A stretch of 64,000 nucleotides of DNA from Moritella sp. GTDB taxonomy: Bacteria > Pseudomonadota > Gammaproteobacteria > Enterobacterales > Moritellaceae. A program made the translations under genes and the position numbers. Positions 35,231-44,764 of this stretch are shown here, piece by piece. Location: positions 1 through 64,000 of the forward strand of contig NZ_JABSQR010000006.1 in the NCBI RefSeq assembly GCF_013215705.1, in the 5' to 3' direction. The stretch's first letter is position 1. Every line of letters starts with the position of its first letter. Below the pieces are notes generated by a model. That model worked only from the letters and a program-made list of their open reading frames with translations. It did no database searches and was not told the DNA's origin.

Positions 35231-36766
35231 TTACATTGCTTTGAAGATTTCTTCTACGCTGTCTTTAGCATCGCCAAACAGCATAGTGGTGTTCTCTTTG
35301 AAGAATAATGGGTTTTGAACACCAGCATAACCAGTCGCCATACTACGTTTGAACACAACAACATTTTTTGCGTTCCATACTTCGAGTACCGGCATACCTG
35401 AGATTGGCGAGTTTTCTTCTTTCGCTGCTGGGTTAACCGTATCATTCGCACCAATTACAAGTACGGTATCAGTGTCGTTGAAATCTGCGTTGATTTCATC
35501 CATTTCTAATACGATATCGTAAGGTACTTTTGCTTCAGCAAGTAATACGTTCATGTGACCAGGTAAACGACCCGCTACTGGGTGAATACCAAAACGTACA
35601 TCAACACCCGCGTCACGCAGTTTCTTGGTGATTGCGAATACAGGATACTGTGCTTGCGCGACAGCCATACCGTAACCAGGAGTGATGATTACACGCTTAG
35701 AACCCATTAGCATTTCAGCAACTTCAGCTGCAGATGTTTCAACGTGAACACCTTGCTCTTCATCACCTGTTGGCGCAACAACGTCGTTACCGAAGCCACC
35801 CGCAATAACAGAGATAAACGAACGGTTCATCGCTTTACACATTACATAACTTAAGATTGCACCTGAAGAACCAACTAGCGCACCTGTTACGATTAACAGA
35901 TCATTACCTAAGATAAGACCTGTAGCTGCACCAGCCCAACCAGAATAAGAGTTAAGCATAGATACAACCACTGGCATATCTGCGCCACCAATTGATAGTA
36001 CTAAATGCGCACCAAATACGATTGCGATAAGACTCATTAATACCAATGCTGTCGTGTTGCCTTCAAAACCAGCACCAACAAACGAGAACATCAGATAAAT
36101 AGTAGCAAGTAATGCAACTAAATTCATTTTATGGCGGTGTGGTAGCATTAACGCGCTCGATTTAACACGACCGTTTAGTTTACCCCAAGCGATTAATGAA
36201 CCAACAAATGTCACGATACCGATAAACACGCCTAAAAAGATCAGTGTTAAGTGGATGCTTAACATAACAGGATCTGTAATGCCGTGTTCGATATAACTGT
36301 TGTAACCGATAAATACCGCGGCTAAACCACCGAAGCTATTTAGGATCGCAACCATTTCTGGCATTTCAGTCATGCCGATTTTGTTTGCCCAGCGTACACC
36401 AAATGCACCACCAGCAAGCATAGCGGCAATGATATAGCCGATATTTGTTACGTCACTACTAAATAATGTTGCAACAACCGCTACAATCATACCCAGAATA
36501 CCGACATAAATACCTTTCTGTGCCGTTTCTTGCTTTGACAACGCAGCAAGAGCAAGTACAAACAGTACTGCAGCAGCAATATACGCTGCTTCTAAAATAC
36601 TTTTACCATTCGTTGCGACTGCAACTTCCTGTACCACGTCAACAGCAACTGGAGCTTGTTCTGCAATTGCAATCTGTGCCAATTGCGCGGCTTGTGTTGC
36701 TGCATCTACCGCTGCTTGTGCAGCATTGATAGCATGTTGTGCAGCTTCAATTGATTCTTGAGACAT
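35231..36766 (-). CDS. pntB: PntB, proton-translocating transhydrogenase beta subunit, with N-terminal extension
   Basis: A 511-residue subunit. Membrane spans occupy about 60-285, and the NADP-binding domain III ([10 protein letters not shown], then Gly-Ala-Asn-Asp-Thr-Val-Asn-Pro-Ala) lies at the C-terminus. It couples hydride transfer between NADH and NADP to proton movement across the inner membrane. The usual length is about 460. Here the first 50-55 residues are an Ala/Gln-rich probable helix absent from E. coli PntB. AAGGA lies 8 nt before this ATG, and the gene is 11 bp after pntA, so the extension seems to be translated. Confidence 0.95.
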   Translation of the reverse strand: MSQESIEAAQHAINAAQAAVDAATQAAQLAQIAIAEQAPVAVDVVQEVAVATNGKSILEAAYIAAAVLFVLALAALSKQETAQKGIYVGILGMIVAVVATLFSSDVTNIGYIIAAMLAGGAFGVRWANKIGMTEMPEMVAILNSFGGLAAVFIGYNSYIEHGITDPVMLSIHLTLIFLGVFIGIVTFVGSLIAWGKLNGRVKSSALMLPHRHKMNLVALLATIYLMFSFVGAGFEGNTTALVLMSLIAIVFGAHLVLSIGGADMPVVVSMLNSYSGWAGAATGLILGNDLLIVTGALVGSSGAILSYVMCKAMNRSFISVIAGGFGNDVVAPTGDEEQGVHVETSAAEVAEMLMGSKRVIITPGYGMAVAQAQYPVFAITKKLRDAGVDVRFGIHPVAGRLPGHMNVLLAEAKVPYDIVLEMDEINADFNDTDTVLVIGANDTVNPAAKEENSPISGMPVLEVWNAKNVVVFKRSMATGYAGVQNPLFFKENTTMLFGDAKDSVEEIFKAM

Positions 36767-36777
36767 TATAAAAATCC

Positions 36778-38322
36778 TTATTTACGGAACATTTTCAGCA
36801 TACGCTCAGTAACGGCAAAACCACCGGCGATGTTGATAGTGGCAATAAATGTGCCGAGGAATGCGAGTAAGGTTACAAGACCACTCTCTGCGCCCATTTG
36901 GAAGAAAGCACCAAGAATAACAATACCTGAAATAGCATTCGTTACACTCATCAGCGGCGTATGTAATGACGCTGCCACATCCCAAATCAAGTAATAACCA
37001 ATCACACAAGCCAGTGCGAATACCATTAAATGATTTAAAAATTCAGCAGGAACATAATTTGCTAGCGCTGAATATGCCCAGATCCCGCCACCGGCTAATA
37101 ATGCCTTGTAGATACCTGTTTTTTTCTTTTCAGGTTTAGCTGGCGCTTCTTTCACTTCTTCTTTTTTCGCAGCTTGAGGCGCAGCTGAAACTTGAATCGG
37201 TGGCGCAGGCCAAGTAATTTCACCGTCTTTAATTACCGTCACACCACGTTGAACAACATCATCAAAGTTGATGATCATTTCACCGTCTTTTTCTGGTGTA
37301 AGTAATTTAAGCAAGTTAACTAAATTGGTACCGTAAAGCTGTGATGCTTGTGCAGGTAGACGACGTGCCATTTCGTTATAACCGATGACTTTAACGCCAC
37401 CATCAGTAGTAATAACTTTATCAACGACACTTGGTTCAACGTTACCGCCATTCACAGCGGCTAAATCGACAATCACACTACCCGCTTTCATTGCATCAAC
37501 CATTTCTTGGCTAATTAGGCGTGGTGCAGGACGACCAGGAATTAATGCAGTGGTAATGATGATATCAGCATCAGCAACTTGCTCAGCAAGCATCTTCTGC
37601 TCTTGAGCTTTATAGTCTTCACTCATTACTTTCGCGTAACCGTCACCAGAACCAGCTGATTCGTCAAAATCAACCTCTAAGAACTCAGCACCCAAACTGG
37701 TGATCTGTTCTTTAACTTCAGGACGCGTATCGTACGCACGAACAATCGCACCTAAACTACCCGCAGCACCTACGGCAGAAAGGCCAGCAACACCAGCACC
37801 AATAATCAGTACTTTTGCAGGTGGTACTTTACCAGCAGCGGTAATTTGACCGGTAAAGAAACGGCCAAATTCATTTGCTGCTTCGATTACCGCACGGTAA
37901 CCAGCGATATTAGCCATTGAGCTTAATGCATCAAGTGACTGTGAACGTGAAATACGTGGCACGGAATCCATTGCTAAAACGTTAATGTCACGTTTTGCAA
38001 GCTTCTCTAGAAGCTCTTCATTTTGAGCTGGCCAAATAAAGCTGATTAATGTAGTGCCTTTTTGTAATAACTTAATTTCTTTGTCATTTGCTGGTGCATT
38101 AACTTTTAGTACAATATCAGAAGCCCAAACTTGTTTGGTATCTTCCGAAATAGTTGCTCCAGCCGCTTCAAAAGTAGCGTCATTAAAATTAGCTAGTTGG
38201 CCTGCGTTGCTTTCAACCAACACAGAAAAGCCTAATTTCTGTAACTGCTCAACAGTTGCTGGTGTGGCAGCAACTCGAGTTTCACCTTTGAGGCTCTCTC
38301 TTGGTATACCTATTTGCATCAT
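36778..38322 (-). CDS. pntA: PntA, proton-translocating transhydrogenase alpha subunit
   Basis: A 514-residue subunit. The NAD-binding domain I has Gly-Ala-Gly-Val-Ala-Gly-Leu-Ser-Ala near residue 172 and the mobile loop [13 protein letters not shown] near 305. A charged linker (Lys/Glu/Ala/Pro-rich, 385-400) leads to four C-terminal membrane spans. Two tandem ATGs follow AGGAACAG; the second (38319) gives the N-terminus expected from E. coli (Met-x-Ile-Gly-Ile-Pro-Arg-Glu). Confidence 0.95.
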   Translation of the reverse strand: MMQIGIPRESLKGETRVAATPATVEQLQKLGFSVLVESNAGQLANFNDATFEAAGATISEDTKQVWASDIVLKVNAPANDKEIKLLQKGTTLISFIWPAQNEELLEKLAKRDINVLAMDSVPRISRSQSLDALSSMANIAGYRAVIEAANEFGRFFTGQITAAGKVPPAKVLIIGAGVAGLSAVGAAGSLGAIVRAYDTRPEVKEQITSLGAEFLEVDFDESAGSGDGYAKVMSEDYKAQEQKMLAEQVADADIIITTALIPGRPAPRLISQEMVDAMKAGSVIVDLAAVNGGNVEPSVVDKVITTDGGVKVIGYNEMARRLPAQASQLYGTNLVNLLKLLTPEKDGEMIINFDDVVQRGVTVIKDGEITWPAPPIQVSAAPQAAKKEEVKEAPAKPEKKKTGIYKALLAGGGIWAYSALANYVPAEFLNHLMVFALACVIGYYLIWDVAASLHTPLMSVTNAISGIVILGAFFQMGAESGLVTLLAFLGTFIATINIAGGFAVTERMLKMFRK

Positions 38323-38949
38323 CTGTTCCTGTCTGTTTCAACATCAAAGATAAAATACTACGTTCCATGTGTATCCCATATAGCATGAGGTACGGAGAAG
38401 CATAAGTACAAAGTATCGGATTAAACCATTCATAATAAAAATGAAATGGGTTATTTGTCACTAACGATTGTTCACAAAAATGTGACTTAACGCAACAACA
38501 ATTTATTTTACCTTACCGCATTTCAAATGGAATTTGGAATCTAAAATGTGGATTAAAAGTAAAATAGATATTATCTAACTCGAATTAAAGCATCTTTGAA
38601 GTGTGGTTGACAAGATTAAACTGGTTTAATGTTCAATGATTTACATGACTAAGTAAAGAAGGTTTCGTTTGAAATGGTAGACGATATCGAAAGGCTATAA
38701 AATGAAACAATGAAACCGTGAAATAAAAAAACATATGTTGTTACTTTTTATTATAAAGTGTCATTTTATCGTTTTTGTTGATAATTGATGACTAATTTTA
38801 CAGCTGTATAGGTTAATTTTTAATTACAAAAAATAGGGATCCCACAATTAAACGGCCGTTTAAATGATGATTAATCAGCTATAGCTATCAAATCAAATGG
38901 TTTTACATATCAAACAAGGGAAAGTAAGGGTGCTAACGCTTCCAAATTC
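38323..38949. other. Gene-free 627-bp region with a 16-bp palindrome
   Basis: No credible coding frame is visible on either strand. Near 38848-38863 sits the perfect 16-bp palindrome TTAAACGGCCGTTTAA, with GGGATCCC (38836-38843) just before it. The pnt promoter must lie at the left edge. The rest is A+T-rich and unremarkable. Confidence 0.5.
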
Positions 38950-39405
38950 TTACACCATTAAGGTTATATTTGCCGATCCTGCTAACTGTTTATCCTTAAA
39001 CAGCAATAATGAATGAATATTACTGCCATCACTGGCCACAGAGAACAATTCGATATGATGATGTGGTGACTCTATATTCATCCGTAAAAAACCATTATGG
39101 ATATGCCACTCACCGTGGAATTGCTCACTCATAAACAAAGGACATAAGACCGCATCACGAGTTTGTAAACAGTCTAATTTAGCCACTTGACCGCGATAGG
39201 TGGTTTCTAACCAATGTGAATTGGCCACTTCAGGGTAGTCAAAGTCACGCTTACCCGCCTCCCACAAAATATACTCGCCAGAAGTCCGTATAAAGCGCGC
39301 TTCTTCGTCAGAAATATCAAGCACGGATTCAGACGCTAGTTCGCCTTGCGTTTCAAATTGATACAACAAGATTAATTTATCAGTTTCAGTTATCTGACCA
39401 AGCAT
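38950..39405 (-). CDS. Hypothetical protein
   Basis: A 151-residue soluble protein that I do not recognise. It has no signal peptide or membrane span and is rich in acidic and aromatic residues. A His-rich stretch (Glu-Ser-Pro-His-His-His-Ile-Glu-Leu-Phe, about residues 111-120) could bind a metal. The C-terminal half looks like a beta-sandwich. It stands alone, divergent from the two-component genes. Codon use looks like that of its neighbours. Confidence 0.55.
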   Translation of the reverse strand: MLGQITETDKLILLYQFETQGELASESVLDISDEEARFIRTSGEYILWEAGKRDFDYPEVANSHWLETTYRGQVAKLDCLQTRDAVLCPLFMSEQFHGEWHIHNGFLRMNIESPHHHIELFSVASDGSNIHSLLLFKDKQLAGSANITLMV

Positions 39406-39676
39406 ACTGTTACACTTTATTTACGGGGGTTATAATGTAACGGTAGCCAATATAAATAAAAATGCATGAATAAACTTACAGATGTATGATATCAATACAA
39501 ACAGTTGCCAAAAAACCAACATAGATCGCAGTTAACAAGGCTAATACGCCCTGTTTTTTGCAGTTGCCATACTATCTATATAGATAAATAGTTATCAAAA
39601 TGCTGTAATAAATAAATGTACTGTAATACGATAAATAACAATATATCAAGATGACGTAAGAGATAAAAGGACACAT

Positions 39677-40381
39677 ATGGATACACATGTATTGGTGGTC
39701 GAAGACCAGCAGGATATCGCTAATTTAATTCGCATTAATCTAGAAATGATTGGCAAAAAAGTGACTTGTTGCCATAACGCTAAAGATGCATTTCAGCAAC
39801 TGCGCGACAATGTGTTTCAGCTTATCTTGTTAGACTTAAATCTACCTGATATGGATGGACTCGATATATGTAAAAAAATAAGAATCAATGATGCCATCGT
39901 GCCAATCATGATGTTAACCGCCCGCACAGAAGAGCTCGATCGTGTTCAAGGCTTAGAAGCCGGTGCGGATGATTACCTTGCTAAACCATTTAGTGTATTA
40001 GAGTTACAGGCTCGGGTTAAAGCCCTGCTGCGTCGTAGTAATGTGCAAGCAACAAAAAATGTCGAACCTGAACAAATTAAGATTGCAGACTTAATCATAG
40101 ATCAAGCAACGCATAGTGTGTATAGAAATAAACAGTTAATCACACTAACCAGTACTGAGTTTTCGTTATTAGTCTTTTTAGCTAAATCGCCAGGCCGAGT
40201 ATATAGCAGAGAGCAATTACTTGCCGAGGTATGGGATTATCATAATGACTGTTATGAGCATACCGTCAACTCACACATGAATAGATTAAGAAACAAAATT
40301 GAGCCAAACCCAGCAAAACCCACTTACATCAAAACTGTGTGGGGCGTTGGTTATAAACTGGAGGTCAGCGATGTCACATAG
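39677..40381 (+). CDS. OmpR/PhoB-family response regulator
   Basis: A 234-residue regulator. The receiver domain (1-120) has Glu-Asp at 9-10, the phospho-acceptor Asp in Leu-Leu-Asp-Leu-Asn-Leu-Pro-Asp-Met-Asp-Gly (about 53), Thr in Met-Leu-Thr-Ala-Arg, and Lys in Ala-Lys-Pro-Phe. A winged-helix DNA-binding domain (about 135-230) contains Leu-Thr-Ser-Thr-Glu-Phe and Val-Trp-Gly-Val-Gly-Tyr. AAGGA lies upstream. It overlaps the kinase gene by 11 bp, so the pair is coupled. The stimulus is unknown. Confidence 0.9.
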   Translation: MDTHVLVVEDQQDIANLIRINLEMIGKKVTCCHNAKDAFQQLRDNVFQLILLDLNLPDMDGLDICKKIRINDAIVPIMMLTARTEELDRVQGLEAGADDYLAKPFSVLELQARVKALLRRSNVQATKNVEPEQIKIADLIIDQATHSVYRNKQLITLTSTEFSLLVFLAKSPGRVYSREQLLAEVWDYHNDCYEHTVNSHMNRLRNKIEPNPAKPTYIKTVWGVGYKLEVSDVT

Positions 40382-41837
40382 ATCCTTATTAGGACAGATA
40401 ACATTCCCGTTGATTATTTTGTTTGTCACTATGGCTGCGGGCTTGTTTTTTATTTATTGTGCAATTACCGATACCAACTCAGCCCGTGTAGAACAAACCC
40501 TGCACAAAAATTTAGCTCAACAAATCATCCATTATTCTGAGGAATTACAACAAGGCGATATTAGTCGAACAGCACTAAAACCCGCCTTCCATAGCTTAAT
40601 GCTGCTTGGCCCGAGTTATGAAATTTACATCACTGATAACCAAGGTAAATTATTAGTGTATGCCGCAGAATCAAGTAAGATCAAACGGGATACGATTAAT
40701 ATAAAACCATTAGACAGCTTTATTAAAGGCGTTAACTATCCTATTTATGCTGATAACCCAAGAAGTCTAGATCAACAAAAACTGTTTTCAACAGCCCCTA
40801 TATTTCAAAACCATCAACAAATTGGCTATGTTTTTGTTATTCTCGGCGGAGATAAATACGACAGTATTGTGAAGAACTTTGCATTCGACAGTGATATGTA
40901 TAAGATCCTGACTGCCCTAGTCATCTTCTTCGCGTTAGCCTTCGCGTTGTTAGTCTTCATATTTGCACGACTTGTTAGGCCGATTAGTCAACTAGATCAA
41001 GATATTACTAATTTTGTCCGAAATGACTTCACAACGGTATCAACATCAAAACCGCATCAATACGCCGCTAATGAGATCATTAATTTACATAATAATTTTT
41101 CGTCATTAGAAAATAAGATACACAAGCAGTTAACGCAAATTAAATCCACAGAACAACTGCGTCGAGAAATGCTTTCACATATCTCTCACGATCTAAAAAC
41201 CCCACTCGCCTCATTAAAAGGTTATCTTGAAACTTGGCTAATACAACATCCTGAGGCTGCGGGTAATGACTTTATTCAAGTCGCGCAAAAGAATGCGAAC
41301 CAATTACAGCGTCTTGTCGAGCAGATCATCGAACTCGCTCAGCTAGACAGTAATACCGTAAGCCTATATCAAGAACCAGTGGCAGTCGCCGAGCTTGCGC
41401 AGGACGTCTTAAATAAGTTCCAACTACAAGCACAGCAAAAAGACATCACCCTGTCTGTTGAACCTAAAGACCCGAGCCTACAAGCAATTGCCGATATTGC
41501 TAAATTAGAGCGGGTATTTACCAATTTGGTTGATAACGCCTTAAGGCACTGCCAATCTGGTGATAGTATTAAGATCCACTTACAACCGAAAGATAATCAG
41601 CTGATCATCAGTATTACCGATTCAGGTGTGGGTATACCAAAAGAAGATGTAGCGCATATTTTTGATGCCCATTTCAGAGCCAAAAATACCGTCAATGGTC
41701 AACAAGGTAACTCTGGATTAGGACTCGCTATCGTAGCGAAACTACTGTCATTACATCATGCCAAGATCTCGGTATCGAGTGTATTGAGTCAAGGCACAAC
41801 ATTCAGCTTCAGCTTACCAACGAGTACGAACATATAA
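40371..41837 (+). CDS. Sensor histidine kinase, partner of the preceding regulator
   Basis: A 488-residue inner-membrane kinase. One span (about 9-30), a periplasmic sensor of about 150 residues, a second span (about 180-205) and HAMP are followed by HisKA with His in Ser-His-Ile-Ser-His-Asp-Leu-Lys-Thr-Pro and an HATPase domain. The latter has Asn-Leu-Val-Asp-Asn-Ala-Leu-Arg-His (N box), Asp-Ser-Gly-Val-Gly-Ile (G1) and Gly-Asn-Ser-Gly-Leu-Gly-Leu (G2). The ATG at 40371 has GGAGGT upstream and overlaps the regulator's end. The signal is unknown. Confidence 0.9.
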   Translation: MSHRSLLGQITFPLIILFVTMAAGLFFIYCAITDTNSARVEQTLHKNLAQQIIHYSEELQQGDISRTALKPAFHSLMLLGPSYEIYITDNQGKLLVYAAESSKIKRDTINIKPLDSFIKGVNYPIYADNPRSLDQQKLFSTAPIFQNHQQIGYVFVILGGDKYDSIVKNFAFDSDMYKILTALVIFFALAFALLVFIFARLVRPISQLDQDITNFVRNDFTTVSTSKPHQYAANEIINLHNNFSSLENKIHKQLTQIKSTEQLRREMLSHISHDLKTPLASLKGYLETWLIQHPEAAGNDFIQVAQKNANQLQRLVEQIIELAQLDSNTVSLYQEPVAVAELAQDVLNKFQLQAQQKDITLSVEPKDPSLQAIADIAKLERVFTNLVDNALRHCQSGDSIKIHLQPKDNQLIISITDSGVGIPKEDVAHIFDAHFRAKNTVNGQQGNSGLGLAIVAKLLSLHHAKISVSSVLSQGTTFSFSLPTSTNI

Positions 41838-41844
41838 ATCTAAC

Positions 41845-41880
41845 GGCAGCTTAGTTTTTTTGACTAAGCTGCCAGTTTTC
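41845..41880 (+). terminator. Terminator of the two-component operon
   Basis: GGCAGCTTAGT (41845-41855) pairs with ACTAAGCTGCC (41863-41873) over 11 bp, followed by AGTTTTC. It lies directly after the kinase stop. Confidence 0.85.
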
Positions 41881-42043
41881 TGCTACATAATTCAACCCTG
41901 TATTATTTTTCATCCTAGCTCACAGTTTTGAATCGTTCTAAAGTACTCCTATCATTCAGCCTGCAAATACCTTAATTCGTGCTAATTTTATATAAAAAAC
42001 TATGTTACGACGACTTCCAACACTCTCGTTTAGGATGGCCCAT

Positions 42044-43129
42044 ATGCAGATATTGAAACTTACAGCTATTATTTTATTTATCACGCTTGCCACAGGTTGT
42101 GCCAGCTTTGAAAAGAGCTCGTCTGTCGCGACCAATCTACAACAAGATAAAATAATCAATCGAGCACTTAACCAACGAGTGCAAGACGCAATAACACAAG
42201 TTGAACAACATTACCTGCAGGCTAAAGATGAGAGCTTCAGTTATTATGCCCCGCGTACTTGGCAGTCTGTTGAACAGGATTTAGTGAGTACTCGCAAACT
42301 AGTGAACAGATTTGATCCAAACAACCAGGGCTTCTTTGGTGGACCATCAGAGGCTTCCGTATTGGCGAGTATTGCAGAAGTTAGCGTGCAATTAATCCAA
42401 GCGCAAAAAATCAAACACCAAGTCACGACAATTTTAGCTCAGCCGTTAGCTGATATTGAGTATCTAACCCCTAAAGTCGGTAAGGAATGGCAAAGGGATC
42501 TCAGCAATATTAACCATAATATAATTCAATTCATTAATAATATTGAAAAAAATAGAGCCGTATCAAGACAACAAATTGATCGTGATAAAATACAGAAAAA
42601 AGTTCATGATCTCGAAATAAACCTAGTGAACGCAGAATATTATTCACCATTAGAAAAACAATTTCATCAGTTAAATAAGCAATTAATTCCTCAGAGTTAC
42701 AATGAAGTTTTTCTGGGTTTACAGCAGCTTAATAACGTTATCACGACGGCTCCACGTGATACAACAGCGCTCACCGACACGGCAAATTGGATTAAAAAAG
42801 ATATACAAAGTGCTAAGCATATCGCAGCCGATGTTAACTGGATCAATAACCTAGATAAAAACCAGCGTGAAGAAATTGTTTTACACTATCGTGCCACATT
42901 AGAAGGTTTAGGGCTTAAATTTTTAAACCAAGATCTGTCTAACCTGTCATACAAAGCACAAGTAACTACGTTTGAGCGTGAGTTGTCAGCTCAGTTAGCT
43001 GAATTTGAAACAACAGAGAGTGATGTAACCATTACTGACGATGCCGAAACTAAGATTAAAAATACGCTCATCGAAACCTCAACGGAAGAGGAGATAGCTG
43101 AAACGACGCACTCAATAGTGAACAACTAG
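42044..43129 (+). CDS. Hypothetical lipoprotein with helical/coiled-coil body
   Basis: A 361-residue protein that I do not recognise. A signal peptide ends in the lipobox Leu-Ala-Thr-Gly-Cys (Cys at about 20). The mature part is almost entirely helical and rich in Gln, Asn, Lys and Glu, with long coiled-coil-like stretches (about 30-60, 150-220). A Tyr-Tyr-Ala-Pro-Arg-Thr-Trp block lies near 64. The C-terminal 40 residues are acidic and Thr-rich. The start at 42044 gives the clean signal, with AGGA upstream. It lies behind the two-component operon but has its own leader and is separated by a terminator. Confidence 0.65.
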   Translation: MQILKLTAIILFITLATGCASFEKSSSVATNLQQDKIINRALNQRVQDAITQVEQHYLQAKDESFSYYAPRTWQSVEQDLVSTRKLVNRFDPNNQGFFGGPSEASVLASIAEVSVQLIQAQKIKHQVTTILAQPLADIEYLTPKVGKEWQRDLSNINHNIIQFINNIEKNRAVSRQQIDRDKIQKKVHDLEINLVNAEYYSPLEKQFHQLNKQLIPQSYNEVFLGLQQLNNVITTAPRDTTALTDTANWIKKDIQSAKHIAADVNWINNLDKNQREEIVLHYRATLEGLGLKFLNQDLSNLSYKAQVTTFERELSAQLAEFETTESDVTITDDAETKIKNTLIETSTEEEIAETTHSIVNN

Positions 43130-43594
43130 TACTAAACAATTAATAGTGCCGGGACACAGTGTTTTCCAGTTGTGTCCCTGTCACAACAACATAGGTTGTG
43201 GTCAACAAAGTCAATACCATAATAGTCCGATGTTAGGTATACGCAGCAGTCGTAAACCCCAGAAATAGGTAGTAAACTAGCGCCATGTTCTAGTAGCCAT
43301 TCATTGAGAGCAACCCACTAATAACCATACTGACCATGCAAAGAAGAGCCAGGTCATTTTATTTTCTCCCCTCGGTTATGATGAAAAATCAATGGGAATA
43401 ACTTAAAATATTTAAAAATCAATGCATTGAAAACCATCAAGTGCCCGCAATTACAAATGAGTAATCAAGGTCACGATGCATAGCGGTAGAACGACACTAG
43501 CTTACTCGGTCACGATAATTTATAGTGTCTATAAGTCATATTTGTCATGATGTGACTACTTAATCATAATATAAACTTATATAAAAGGGATCAT
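43130..43594. other. Intergenic region with two hairpins after the lipoprotein gene
   Basis: GGGACACA/TGTGTCCC (43151-43158 / 43171-43178) and CACAAC/GTTGTG (43182-43187 / 43195-43200) follow the lipoprotein stop. Neither has a T tract. An 18-codon minus-strand frame at 43301-43357 is listed separately. Upstream of 43595, the sequence ending TATATAAAAGGGATCAT supplies the ribosome site of the receiver gene. Nothing else is recognised. Confidence 0.45.
43301..43357 (-). CDS. Possible 18-residue hydrophobic small protein
   Basis: A minus-strand ATG at 43357 is preceded at 8 nt by GAGGGGAG, a strong ribosome site. It opens an 18-codon frame encoding a hydrophobic, Trp-rich peptide (four Trp or Phe within the first 8 residues, then Leu-Leu-Val-Gly-Cys). 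It would span half the membrane at most. The ribosome site is the main support; chance cannot be excluded. Confidence 0.25.
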   Translation of the reverse strand: MTWLFFAWSVWLLVGCSQ

Positions 43595-44392
43595 ATGAAT
43601 CTTGAAATTCGTGACCTGTCTATTTTATTAATTGAGCCATCCACTACACAAAGCAGGTTTATCACTACCCAATTACAGGATGCCGGTGTTGATAACATCG
43701 AGTGTGTAGCCTCCATCTCACAAGCCAAGCAAAGTTTAACTGGATTCATTCCTGATTTGATCATTAGTGCCATGTATTTTGAAGATGGTTCAGGGGCTGA
43801 ATTTGCTGAATTCGTTAAGTCAAATATTCTCACTGAAAATATTGCCTTTATGCTCATCTCAAGTGAGCAACGATTCTCTGTATTAGATAAAGTAAAACAA
43901 GCTGGCGCTATCGCAATTTTACCCAAGCCTTTTAAATTTGTTGATTTACAACGCGCCCTCAATGCCACGCTTAGCTTCATTGAACCAGAAGAAATGGAAC
44001 TGGATTTATACGATGTAACCACATTAAAAATACTTGTTGTCGATGATAGTTTGACGGCAAGAAAGCATATCTGTCGAGTACTCTACAGTATGGGAATTGA
44101 GGGGGTGACAACCGCAGAAAATGGCGTTGAAGCATTAGAATATTTGGCACAAAACACCTTCGATTTGATTGTTACCGATTACAACATGCCAGAAATGGAT
44201 GGTAAAGAGTTAGTTGAGAAGATCAGAACAAACCCAGAATTATCATACCTACCAATCTTGATGGTAACATCTGAAGAAGGCTGTGCGCAGTTAAGCGCGG
44301 TAAAACAAGCCGGTGTCTCTGCACTGTGTGATAAACCTTTTGATATTGATACGGTTAGAATGCTGGTGCAACAACTGTTAAATGAACAATAA
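43595..44392 (+). CDS. Double-receiver response regulator, first receiver degenerate
   Basis: A 265-residue protein made of two CheY-like domains with no output domain. In the first (about 5-125) the expected phospho-acceptor position reads Ile-Ile-Ser-Ala-Met, so the Asp is missing; Ser and Lys-Pro-Phe are kept. The second (about 140-262) is complete: Val-Asp-Asp, Thr-Asp-Tyr-Asn-Met-Pro-Glu-Met-Asp-Gly, Val-Thr-Ser and Asp-Lys-Pro-Phe. This fits a phosphorelay or chemotaxis-type adapter. AAAAGGG lies before the ATG. No kinase is adjacent on the same transcript. Confidence 0.85.
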   Translation: MNLEIRDLSILLIEPSTTQSRFITTQLQDAGVDNIECVASISQAKQSLTGFIPDLIISAMYFEDGSGAEFAEFVKSNILTENIAFMLISSEQRFSVLDKVKQAGAIAILPKPFKFVDLQRALNATLSFIEPEEMELDLYDVTTLKILVVDDSLTARKHICRVLYSMGIEGVTTAENGVEALEYLAQNTFDLIVTDYNMPEMDGKELVEKIRTNPELSYLPILMVTSEEGCAQLSAVKQAGVSALCDKPFDIDTVRMLVQQLLNEQ

Positions 44393-44416
44393 TTTTTTAA
44401 TAAACAAGCAGCTACA

Positions 44417-44740
44417 ATGATACCGAACCTCTGGGCTATGCCGGGGGTTTTTATGTTTTATGGTACTTCCGTTGAAGCCAAACCGCATAAACATAATGCC
44501 ATAAAAATCGTCTGGCCCAGTGCAAACTCAAATGTCACACTGCTTGAAACACAAATAACAAAGCCCCTCGTTCTTGCTTCCGATATTGAACACAGATTAG
44601 TGATGCAAGAAGGTTGGGTTATTTTAGTTGAGCCACAATCCTAGTTAGGTGTTTTACTCTCTGAATATTTACAAGGAGCAAGGTTTCGAAAAACAACCGA
44701 TTTAGCATACTTTTCTTCCGCTAAATACGGGATCGTAAGA
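44417..44740 (+). pseudogene. AraC-family regulator relic (N-terminal cupin part)
   Basis: The frame from 44417 (or the ATG at 44453 after GGGGG) encodes Ala-Lys-Pro-His-Lys-His-Asn-Ala-Ile-Lys-Ile-Val-Trp, then Leu-Ala-Ser-Asp-Ile-Glu-His and Trp-Val-Ile-Leu-Val-Glu-Pro-Gln-Ser. It follows the N-terminal ligand domain of small AraC regulators. A TAG at 44642 interrupts it, but the same frame continues with Leu-Gly-Val-Leu-Leu-Ser-Glu-Tyr-Leu-Gln-Gly, as expected after that motif. The DNA-binding half is gone. It could still make a 63-75 residue peptide. Confidence 0.5.
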
Positions 44741-44747
44741 TCCCTTT
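44729..44747. terminator. Short hairpin between the AraC relic and metR
   Basis: GGGATC (44729-44734) and GATCCC (44739-44744) form a 6-bp stem with a GTAA loop, followed by TTT on the plus strand. It sits 20 bp beyond the metR stop, between convergent transcripts; a weak terminator. Confidence 0.45.
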
Positions 44748-44764
44748 ACATCGAGAGATTAAAA

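Noticed and set aside
38950-39405. Hypothetical protein as a metal-binding cupin
   Set aside because: Only a His cluster is seen; no cupin motif 2 or glycine pattern supports it.
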